DNA of 64,000 bases from Flemingiibacterium sp045644145. GTDB lineage: Bacteria > Bacillota > Clostridia > Oscillospirales > CAG-272. Numbering within the stretch: the first letter of the stretch is position 1; every line of letters begins with the position of its first letter. The notes under the pieces were generated by a model that searched no databases, was not told where the DNA came from, and worked only from the letters and a program-made list of their open reading frames with translations. Below are positions 24,397-31,670 of the stretch, piece after piece. Made by a program: the position numbers and the translations under genes. Location of the stretch: the NCBI GenBank assembly GCA_045644145.1, contig JAZRGK010000078.1, positions 1 to 64,000 on the forward strand. The letters are read 5' to 3'.

Positions 24397-25671
24397 TTGT
24401 ATCTTCACGGAAAACCAAATGAAAAGCAGGCAGAATTTTTCCGCTCAACCGCCCGCTTCACCGCTTACGGCGGATCAAGAGGCGGCGGCAAAAGCTGGGC
24501 GCTCAGGCGCAAGCTTATTCTTTTAGCTTTAAGATATCCCGGAATCCACTGTCTTATTATACGCCGCACCCTTTTCGAGCTTTCGCAAAACCATGTGACT
24601 CCCCTGCTTAACGAGCTTGGTAAGAGCGTTACATATTCCGCAGGTGAGCATGTTTTTCGCTTCAAAAACGGAAGCCGCATTGATCTTGGTTATCTCTCCT
24701 GCGACAGCGACACACTTCGTTACCAAGGTCAGGAGTACGATATCATCGCCATCGACGAGGCGACACAGCTTACGGAATACGCCTTCGCGGCGCTTAAGGG
24801 ATGTCTTCGCGGTGTTGGGAAATATCCGCGCCGCATGTATCTTACCTGCAACCCCGGCGGCGTAGGTCACGCATGGGTAAAACGCCTTTTTATTGATCGT
24901 AATTTCAGAGAGGGCGAGCGTCCCGAGGACTACAAATTCATCCGCGCCTCTGTAAAAGACAACAAAGTGCTTATGGAGCGTGACCCGGAATACATTCACA
25001 ATTTGGAAAGTCTTCCCGAAAAGCTCAGAGCCGCATGGCTTGACGGCAGATGGGATCTTTTTGAGGGGCAGTTCTTCCCCGAATTCTCAAGAGAACGCCA
25101 CGTTAAAGCGCCCCATTTCATTGAGCGAGCGCGGTATTTTGCGGCTTTTGACTACGGCTTTGACCGTTTTGCGCTTCTCATATGCGCGGTGTCCGGCGGC
25201 ATTATGTACGTTACCCGTGAATTCTGCCGTTCCGGGCTTACTCTTACCTCAGCCGGTGAGGCGCTGTCCCGTATATGCGCCGAGGAGAGCGCTTTGGGGC
25301 ACGACATCACATATGCTGTGGCTTCGCCCGACCTTTGGAATCGCAGGCAGGACACCGGTTACAGCGGCTTTGAAATAATCAGCCGCATCTCCGGCGTTCC
25401 CTCTCTTGTGCGCGCCGATAACCGACGTATCCCGGGCTGGCGAGCCGTTCGCGAACGGCTTCCCTGCAAGCTGTATATTTTCTCAGGTTGTGACGAGCTT
25501 ATTACCTCAATGGAATCCCTTTTATGTGATAAGCACACCGCAGAGGATGCCGCTGATGAGCCGCACGAGGTAACTCACACCCCCGAGGCTTTAAGATACG
25601 CGGTCATGAGCCGAATATCGGAGGCTCCTACAGTAACTCACATCCGCGACGGCGGCTTTATAGCCTATTAA
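24397..25671 (+). CDS. phage terminase large subunit
   Basis: 424 residues from TTG with GGAGG 7 nt upstream. ATPase: Walker A GGSRGGGKS (25-33), Walker B IIAIDEATQL (from about 116), coupling motif YLTCNPGG. Nuclease: RNase H-like strand with FAAFDYGFDRFALL (first Asp), VASPDLW and a C-terminal EALRYAVMSRI region. All catalytic regions look intact. This is the motor that packs DNA into a capsid. Codon use matches the host genes around it. Confidence 0.93.
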   Translation: MYLHGKPNEKQAEFFRSTARFTAYGGSRGGGKSWALRRKLILLALRYPGIHCLIIRRTLFELSQNHVTPLLNELGKSVTYSAGEHVFRFKNGSRIDLGYLSCDSDTLRYQGQEYDIIAIDEATQLTEYAFAALKGCLRGVGKYPRRMYLTCNPGGVGHAWVKRLFIDRNFREGERPEDYKFIRASVKDNKVLMERDPEYIHNLESLPEKLRAAWLDGRWDLFEGQFFPEFSRERHVKAPHFIERARYFAAFDYGFDRFALLICAVSGGIMYVTREFCRSGLTLTSAGEALSRICAEESALGHDITYAVASPDLWNRRQDTGYSGFEIISRISGVPSLVRADNRRIPGWRAVRERLPCKLYIFSGCDELITSMESLLCDKHTAEDAADEPHEVTHTPEALRYAVMSRISEAPTVTHIRDGGFIAY

Positions 25672-25754
25672 CAGGCACGGATTTAAATGTATATTATCGC
25701 CTCATATCCGGAGATGCGGCGATCATATAAATATAAATTTTTTTGGAGGTTCTT

Positions 25755-26591
25755 ATGGCAATTTCTTCTTTTATTCCCACCGTATGGAGCGAAACGCTCC
25801 TTACCGAGCTTGATTCTCAGTATGTAGCGGTACGCAACTGCAACCGCGAGTTCGAGGGCGACATCAAGCGTAAAGGTTCTGTTGTCAAGATCGGCAGTAT
25901 CAGCGATATTTCTGTATTCGACTACACCAAGGACACCGATATGCAAGCGCCTCAGACACTTTCCGATTCCGCGGTCAGCCTCACCATCGATCAGGCTAAG
26001 GCGTTCAATTTCCAGATCGATGATATTGACCGTGCGCAGTCCCAGCCCAAGCTTATGAAGGCGGCGCTTCACAAAGCGGCAAACGCGCTTGCGGATGTGG
26101 CGGACAAGCACATTTTTGCTATGCACGATCAGGCGCTTTACGATAATACCGTATTTGCGGGTATGGTCGACGCTTCCTCTATTATTCAGTGGATCGCAAA
26201 AGCCCGTCAGCTTCTTTTGGTAAACGGCGTTACCGATGCCTCTGACATCGTGCTTGAGGTTTCACCCGCTGTTGCATCCTTAATTCTTCAGGCGAAGCTG
26301 AATATCGCCACAGACAATACCGATATCATGAACAACGGTTACATCGGCAAGCTTCTCGGCTTTGATATTTATGCTTCTCACAACGTGGTTGTGGATGAGG
26401 ATAACGTAAGCAAGTGCTTTGTGCGTACAAGACGCGCTATTGCATTCGCCGAGCAGCTCAACGAGGTTGAGGCTTATCGCCCCGAATCCAGATTTGCCGA
26501 TGCAATCAAGGGACTCCACCTCTACGGCGCAAAGCTCGTATATCCCAAGGAGTTCTTTGTTTTCGAATTTATCGTGGAATCCAATGACTAA
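25755..26591 (+). CDS. phage major capsid protein (P22 coat-like)
   Basis: 278 residues from the ATG at 25755, chosen over an in-frame TTG because GGAGG is 6 nt upstream. The N-terminus (FIPTVWSETLLTELDSQYV), DSAVSLTIDQAKAFNFQIDDID and the Ala-rich helix with ADVADKHIFA are typical of P22 coat/HK97-fold capsid proteins. A terminator-like hairpin follows, as is common after coat genes. Unusually, it precedes the portal gene in the cluster. No prohead protease is present, which fits the P22 assembly type. Confidence 0.88.
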   Translation: MAISSFIPTVWSETLLTELDSQYVAVRNCNREFEGDIKRKGSVVKIGSISDISVFDYTKDTDMQAPQTLSDSAVSLTIDQAKAFNFQIDDIDRAQSQPKLMKAALHKAANALADVADKHIFAMHDQALYDNTVFAGMVDASSIIQWIAKARQLLLVNGVTDASDIVLEVSPAVASLILQAKLNIATDNTDIMNNGYIGKLLGFDIYASHNVVVDEDNVSKCFVRTRRAIAFAEQLNEVEAYRPESRFADAIKGLHLYGAKLVYPKEFFVFEFIVESND

Positions 26592-26642
26592 ATTTGTGTG
26601 CACAGCATACAAAAAGCATTGTATTCCTGCACATACGCGCCC

Positions 26643-26674
26643 GGCTGCTGCAAGTTTTGAAACTTGCAGCAGCC
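26643..26674 (+). terminator. 15-bp hairpin after the capsid gene
   Basis: GGCTGCTGCAAGTTT (26643-26657) pairs perfectly with 26660-26674, then TCATTAAAATAATC. The T run is weak; partial termination would give more coat than downstream mRNA. Confidence 0.65.
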
Positions 26675-26708
26675 TCATTAAAATAATCATATGGAAAGGA
26701 AACACACT

Positions 26709-27083
26709 ATGACTTGCATGAATGTATATCACGCAGCACTCAATGTTATAGGCGAACAAATGCACCGTCCGGCACTTTGTGACTATGAATCACGCTCGGT
26801 ATCGCTTCTCGGTGTAGTTTTCAGTCGGTTTGCCCACATTTCCTCACTTATTAACGGCACAGAAATTGACCTCGCAAACCTTATTATAGACACACTGGAC
26901 TGCGATTTTCCTCTCGATACTTCACTCTTCCCTGCGTCGGCATTGGCGCTCGGATCTTTGCTTATAATAGATGAATTTCCGGAGCTTTCGGCTTCCCTTG
27001 AGGAACGTGCTGAAAAATCAGCAGCCATAGCCGCAAAAGCTGCCGAAAGCGTTACTTCTACAAAAGAGGTGTATCCGGGATGA
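26709..27083 (+). CDS. probable phage head-tail connector (adaptor) protein
   Basis: 124 residues from the ATG at 26709 (AAAGGAAA upstream). It is all-helical, Ala-rich near the C-terminus (EERAEKSAAIAAKAAESV), and its size and position fit a gp4/gp6-type adaptor that docks on the portal. No catalytic motif. The stop overlaps the next gene start (ATGA at 27080), so the two are translationally coupled. Confidence 0.55.
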   Translation: MTCMNVYHAALNVIGEQMHRPALCDYESRSVSLLGVVFSRFAHISSLINGTEIDLANLIIDTLDCDFPLDTSLFPASALALGSLLIIDEFPELSASLEERAEKSAAIAAKAAESVTSTKEVYPG

Positions 27084-28786
27084 GCTTGCTTAAAGAACAC
27101 ATCATTTCTGATTTTTCAAACGCGGAGCTTCTCGACAACTTCAGGCTTGCGGCTGACGGCACTCTTGAAAAGCGCGAAGGTTACGCACTTCTCGGAGAAT
27201 TTGACTATCCTGTTCGCGGAGTCGCTTCCGACGAGCATGTGACTTATGCGGTAAGCGGAAACTATCTTTACCGCATAACAGAAGATTCCGTATATTATGC
27301 AGACTGCCTTGATAACTGTGTTTTTGAAAATGAACATGAGGCGGTCACAATGTTCATGGAGTCAGGGGCGCTTTATATAATCGGCGGCGGAGAGTTCTAC
27401 AAATATTCGCCATCTGCGAACGAGCTTTCCGTAGTAAGCGGATACGTTCCCCTTATAAGGCGAGGTGCATCCGACAGTTCGGTGGGTGAACCCTACGAAG
27501 CCCCGAATCTCTTAACGTCCCGTGTACGCATATCCGCATTTACAGAAAACATAGAAAATTCAGTAAAGCTCTGGGGATTTGTCTCAAAAATAATTTCTGT
27601 TTATTACGGTAACACCGTACTGAACCCGGATCAGTATACACTTAATACTACCGAATACGATGTTTCATATCTGGTTCTGCAAACAGATTTTTCAAACATT
27701 ACTGATGAGCTGTTTGTGGAATATGAACTTGCCCCGCTCTTTCATCCGATTAGGCGAAAAGAATTATTCACAGGAACAAAATCTTATATCAATCACGATG
27801 ATCTGAAAACAAGGCTGTTTCTCTACGGCAGTACCGAAGGAAAGGTTTACACATCGGAAATCGGTGCGTTTCATACCCACGAAACCGAAAGGCTGGACTA
27901 TTTCACCGAAACCTCTAATTTCATCGTGGGAGATGCCGCCGAACCGATCCTCGGCATACAGCAGCTTGGGTTAAGAACGGTATTTATGACCGCCGGGGCT
28001 ATTTTTGAGCTTACAGCTTCAAAGATATCCACATCCGCCGGTATCGAAACCAAGAAATTCTCTACCAAGACTGTTACGGGCGAAATGGGGATATCGGAAA
28101 AATCGGGAATCGTGCTTTACGACGATGAGCTTTACTTTATGAATGAAAACGGACTTTACAAGTTCGCATACAATGCCGAAACCTTTGATTATTATGCCAT
28201 AAGAATCGATTTTGCAGATTACTGTGCACCTCATTTCAGCGAGTACAGCCAAATAAGCTTGTTTTTATTAAGAAGCCGTCACGAGCTTTGGTGTGTTCAC
28301 AAAGACGGTGCATATGTATACAGCCTTCGTTTCAAATGCTGGTACAACTATTCCGGCTTCAACGCTGTAGGTCACATGTTTCTCCACTGCAAAAATGCGG
28401 CGTTCTGCACGGACAATTCTCTTTATGCATTCAAGGAGAACAGCTACACCGATGCAGGCAAGGGATTTGATGCGGTCTACATGAGCAAGGTTATTGACTT
28501 AGGAAACATTTTCAGGTACAAAGCTTTGTACGGCTTTGGTGCGGCGTTTGACAGAATAGAAAACGCCAAGTTACGATGCTCCGTGACAAGCGATTACAGC
28601 AGAACGGCTGAGGTGGAATTTTCGGCTGAAAACTCCGCCGATCCTTCACCGCTGTCAATGTTCACCCATCTTAAGCTTGGACGCTCGAAGTATTTCGTGT
28701 GCAAACTTGTTTCCTCTGCATCAGACGCACCTGCCAATGTCCGCAAGGTTATATTCAGGTACCGTGAATTCGGAGGTGCAAAATGA
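27080..28786 (+). CDS. P22 gp10-like neck / DNA-stabilisation protein
   Basis: 568 residues built of repeated short beta strands (for example TYAVSGNYLYRITED, GALYIIGGGEFYKYS, YDDELYFMNENGLYKF, AAFCTDNSLYAF). They recur about every 50-60 residues like blades of a propeller. Podovirus neck proteins of the gp10 type have this design and size. The N-terminus (DNFRLAADGTLEKREGYALL) resembles those proteins. Function as tail-hub or plug is inferred from architecture and position. Confidence 0.65.
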   Translation: MSLLKEHIISDFSNAELLDNFRLAADGTLEKREGYALLGEFDYPVRGVASDEHVTYAVSGNYLYRITEDSVYYADCLDNCVFENEHEAVTMFMESGALYIIGGGEFYKYSPSANELSVVSGYVPLIRRGASDSSVGEPYEAPNLLTSRVRISAFTENIENSVKLWGFVSKIISVYYGNTVLNPDQYTLNTTEYDVSYLVLQTDFSNITDELFVEYELAPLFHPIRRKELFTGTKSYINHDDLKTRLFLYGSTEGKVYTSEIGAFHTHETERLDYFTETSNFIVGDAAEPILGIQQLGLRTVFMTAGAIFELTASKISTSAGIETKKFSTKTVTGEMGISEKSGIVLYDDELYFMNENGLYKFAYNAETFDYYAIRIDFADYCAPHFSEYSQISLFLLRSRHELWCVHKDGAYVYSLRFKCWYNYSGFNAVGHMFLHCKNAAFCTDNSLYAFKENSYTDAGKGFDAVYMSKVIDLGNIFRYKALYGFGAAFDRIENAKLRCSVTSDYSRTAEVEFSAENSADPSPLSMFTHLKLGRSKYFVCKLVSSASDAPANVRKVIFRYREFGGAK

Positions 28787-28926
28787 TTGCTCTTCTGTAT
28801 CTTTTAGGTTTTTTATCCGGTCTTGGGGCAGCCTTTCTCTTTTACTATGTAATGAAGCTTAAAAAGAAAAAAGATAAGGCGAAAGAAAGCTGTTCCGATG
28901 CTTTTTTTCGCATACTTAACTATTAA
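28783..28926 (+). CDS. 47-residue single-pass membrane protein in the phage module
   Basis: Starts in the ATGA overlap with the neck gene. One hydrophobic helix (ALLYLLGFLSGLGAAFLFYY) followed by a strongly basic stretch (KLKKKKDKAK). The helix-plus-lysine design recalls small phage membrane proteins or pinholin-like peptides. No homologue recognised. The GGAGG 8 nt upstream supports translation. Confidence 0.65.
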   Translation: MIALLYLLGFLSGLGAAFLFYYVMKLKKKKDKAKESCSDAFFRILNY

Positions 28927-28943
28927 CGAAAGGAAGAATATAC

Positions 28944-30512
28944 ATGAAGGAAAATATATCGTGGCGGCAGTTTGAAGCAGGACGTGATTACAACCGCCGT
29001 ATAGGACTTTACGAAAATGTCACTCTCTGCGAACGCTTTTACCGAGGTGATCAGTGGAAGACCGTAGCATCCGGTCCCCTGCCCACACCAGTTTTCAACT
29101 ACATCCGCCGAATCACAGATTATCTCATAACCCAGATTTCAAACTCCAATGTTGACATCGTATACTCAGACGAAAATCTCCCCTTTGTTTCTGACGAACA
29201 CCACAGAGAGCGTATCGAGGAAGCCATAGCACTTTTAAACCGTCACGCCTCGTTCAGATGGGAGCAGTGCCGCCTTGACCGCTTGGTACGCCGCATGCTT
29301 CTTGATGCCGCTCTTACGGGTGACGGTGTGCTCTTTACCTATTGGGATCCCACTATCCGCACCGGTCAGGCTTACACCGGGGATTTTGTCACTGTTCCCA
29401 TCGATACCACCAATATCTTTGTGGCAAACGTAAACTCCTCGGACATTCAGTCCCAGGAATATGTTATCATCTCCGGCCGCGAATCCGCAAATAAGCTTCA
29501 AAAAGAGGCGCTTGCCTCTGGCGCGGCACACGATGATGCCATGAAGATTCGCTCCGATGAGGATCTCCACTACGGTGCAGGCGATTGTGCTGCGTACGAG
29601 AATCTTGATGCGTCGGTGGAAAAGGCAACATATATTATTAAGTTCTTCCGTGATGAAAACGGCTATGTGCAGTTTGAAAAATCCACACGGGACTGCATTA
29701 TAAAGCGCGTGTCAACTCCCCTTAAGCTTTACCCCATAGCCATGTTCAACTGGATACCAACCAAAAACTCATATCACGGCACGTCGCCCATTACGCCCCT
29801 TATCCAGAATCAGAAGTTCATCAACAAGGCATACGCTCTTGCCATGAAGCACATGATCGACTCTGCATTTACCAAGGTGGTATACGACAAAACGCGCATC
29901 CCCGAATGGACTAATGAGGTTGGGCAGGCGATCGGCGTTGTGGGCGGTGATATACACGGCGTTGCCGCTCCCATCGATCACGGTGCCATGGACGAGCGAT
30001 TCACGGAGATCGTGGAAAATGTGATCTCCAACACCAAGGACAGCATGTCCGCCACCGAAGCCTCTCTCGGTGAGGTTGCGCCAAACAACACCTCGGCGAT
30101 TATCGCACTGCAGGAAGCGAATCACATGACACTTGATTTTGTCAGAAGCTCACTTTTCGCCTGCCTTGAGGAGCTTGCGGCTATTTGGGTGGACTTTATG
30201 TGCGGCTACTACGCCGACGGCAGAATGATTCTCACCGGCGACAGCGTCCCCCACGCCCTTGACTGCCGCGTTCTCCGCGAGGAGCTTATTATGGCGAGGG
30301 TTGACATAGGTACTGCCACAAGATATTCCAAGGCATCGGCACTTTCTGAGCTTACAAAGCTTCTTGAGGGCGGACACATCACCTTGAAGCAGTATCTTGA
30401 GCGTGTTCCTGACGGAGTTATCCCCGGACGCGAGGCGCTCATTACGGAATTATCCGCAGAGAATTCTGCTGAAACCGATAAAACCGACGAAAACATCACG
30501 GAGGTAAAGTAA
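28944..30512 (+). CDS. phage portal protein (P22/podovirus-like)
   Basis: 522 residues, GAAAGGAAG before the ATG. Typical portal features: N-terminal LCERFYRGDQW, FNYIRRITDYLITQISNSN, the central FNWIPTKNSYHGTSPITPLIQNQKFINKAYA, then a long helix with NTSAIIALQEANHM before the crown. The portal forms the dodecameric vertex through which terminase drives DNA. It is shorter than P22 gp1 and lies after, not before, the coat gene. Confidence 0.85.
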   Translation: MKENISWRQFEAGRDYNRRIGLYENVTLCERFYRGDQWKTVASGPLPTPVFNYIRRITDYLITQISNSNVDIVYSDENLPFVSDEHHRERIEEAIALLNRHASFRWEQCRLDRLVRRMLLDAALTGDGVLFTYWDPTIRTGQAYTGDFVTVPIDTTNIFVANVNSSDIQSQEYVIISGRESANKLQKEALASGAAHDDAMKIRSDEDLHYGAGDCAAYENLDASVEKATYIIKFFRDENGYVQFEKSTRDCIIKRVSTPLKLYPIAMFNWIPTKNSYHGTSPITPLIQNQKFINKAYALAMKHMIDSAFTKVVYDKTRIPEWTNEVGQAIGVVGGDIHGVAAPIDHGAMDERFTEIVENVISNTKDSMSATEASLGEVAPNNTSAIIALQEANHMTLDFVRSSLFACLEELAAIWVDFMCGYYADGRMILTGDSVPHALDCRVLREELIMARVDIGTATRYSKASALSELTKLLEGGHITLKQYLERVPDGVIPGREALITELSAENSAETDKTDENITEVK

Positions 30513-30514
30513 AG

Positions 30515-30751
30515 ATGGAAGAAAACAAGGTTAATTTACCGGAAAACATGCCCGAAAGCGAGAAGACTGCGCAAAATCCCTCTCCCGAGGAGATAAACGC
30601 CGCAAATGCCGCTTCATCCACGGGAAAAATCAGCGATGACGGTCAGGGCGCGGCATTTTTTACATCCTCGGACGTACGCGCCATGAGCCGTGAGCAGGTA
30701 AGGCGGAATTTACCGAAAATTCTTAAATCTATGGAAAGTGCGGAGTTTTAG
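30515..30751 (+). CDS. small acidic protein after the portal, scaffold-like
   Basis: 78 residues. Disordered acidic N-terminus (LPENMPESEKTAQNPSPEE) and a basic C-terminal helix (RAMSREQVRRNLPKILKSM). Short scaffolds have such a helical capsid-binding C-terminus, so a scaffold role is plausible. It is the last gene of the module. Confidence 0.55.
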   Translation: MEENKVNLPENMPESEKTAQNPSPEEINAANAASSTGKISDDGQGAAFFTSSDVRAMSREQVRRNLPKILKSMESAEF

Positions 30752-30769
30752 AGCGGCGAGTCGGGACTA

Positions 30770-30798
30770 TTGACATACGGTACTTGACGTGATAGAAT
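30770..30798 (+). promoter_or_regulatory. promoter of the lipoprotein gene
   Basis: TTGACA (30770-30775), 17 nt, TAGAAT (30793-30798), about 38 nt before the ATG. It marks the end of the phage module. Confidence 0.8.
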
Positions 30799-30835
30799 AG
30801 AGGCAGACATTCAGAAAATTATAACGGAGGACCCG

Positions 30836-31390
30836 ATGTCAAAAAATATCCGACGTAGCTTTTGTTTAGTGTTTACTGCACTGCTTATAATGAGCGTCGC
30901 TTCCTGCACTGCCGGTTCGGTGTGGCATCTTAACACATCCGCAGAAACTGCTGTTTTGGAAGCGCTTACGATGTCCGCTGACAGCGGCGAAGAAGCAATT
31001 CCCGATACAGCTTCAGCGTCTGATACACATACTATCCCCGACCGTATCGCAGAGCTTGATGCGCTGTTTGATGCTTCTCTCCCAACACCCGACGGTTCTT
31101 CGGCATCCATGTATGCATACGCCGAGGGGCTTCGCGAACTTTGGTATGCGGAGATTGAGAAGCTGATAGCAGACGATGCCAAGCTTTCGGCAGAATTTGC
31201 GGATTTTTCCCATAAACTCGCCGCAGAGCTTGAAGCGGAAGCGGAAAAATACCGTGACGGTGAAAATTCGCCCTACGGCAGTGCTGTAGGTTACGAGCTT
31301 ACATACAAGCACGCCGAGGCGCTTAGAGAGTGGTACATCGCGAATACAAAAACATCCCCTGAGCCTACTCTATTCGCCTGCGGCGAGTGA
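30836..31390 (+). CDS. hypothetical lipoprotein
   Basis: 184 residues; signal peptide with lipobox (MSVASC, Cys about 24). The rest is Ala/Glu-rich and helical (LWYAEIEKLIADDAKLSAEFADFSH in parts) and may form a short coiled coil. Unknown function. Its stop codon TGA lies inside the first GTGATAT unit of the repeat at 31387. Confidence 0.75.
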   Translation: MSKNIRRSFCLVFTALLIMSVASCTAGSVWHLNTSAETAVLEALTMSADSGEEAIPDTASASDTHTIPDRIAELDALFDASLPTPDGSSASMYAYAEGLRELWYAEIEKLIADDAKLSAEFADFSHKLAAELEAEAEKYRDGENSPYGSAVGYELTYKHAEALREWYIANTKTSPEPTLFACGE

Positions 31391-31538
31391 TATTGCTTCG
31401 CAGTGATATTTGGACTTCGTCCAAGTGATATTCGCTGCGCGAGCTTTGGTGGCGAATAGAATATCACTGCAAGGTAATGCCTTGCAATATCACTTTTGCG
31501 GTAGCAAAAATATCACGCTGTCGAAGACAGCATATCAC
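31387..31538. repeat. modular nested-hairpin element, copy 2
   Basis: Three GTGATAT units separated by palindromes (TGCTTCGCA; TTGGACTTCGTCCAA), a central segment, then four ATATCAC units separated by TGCAAGG-type, TTTTGC-type and GCTGTCGAAGACAGC palindromes. The plan is that of copy 1 (22373-22541) although the hairpin sequences differ. It touches the stop codon of the lipoprotein gene. Confidence 0.8.
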
Positions 31539-31593
31539 TAAAAACTATCAGGAAATGCACATTTGCTCACCGCCGAAAGTGGTGATACAACAG

Positions 31594-31625
31594 AAAAAAG
31601 CCGATACGGAAATATCGGCTTTTTT
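31594..31625. terminator. bidirectional terminator between lipoprotein gene and valS
   Basis: Stem AAAAAAGCCGATA / TATCGGCTTTTTT (31594-31606 with 31613-31625) has A and T tracts on both sides and works in both directions. Confidence 0.9.
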
Positions 31626-31670
31626 ACTGTACTTTAGCAACCTGAGTCGTAAACCTCAGGGGATGCGGTT

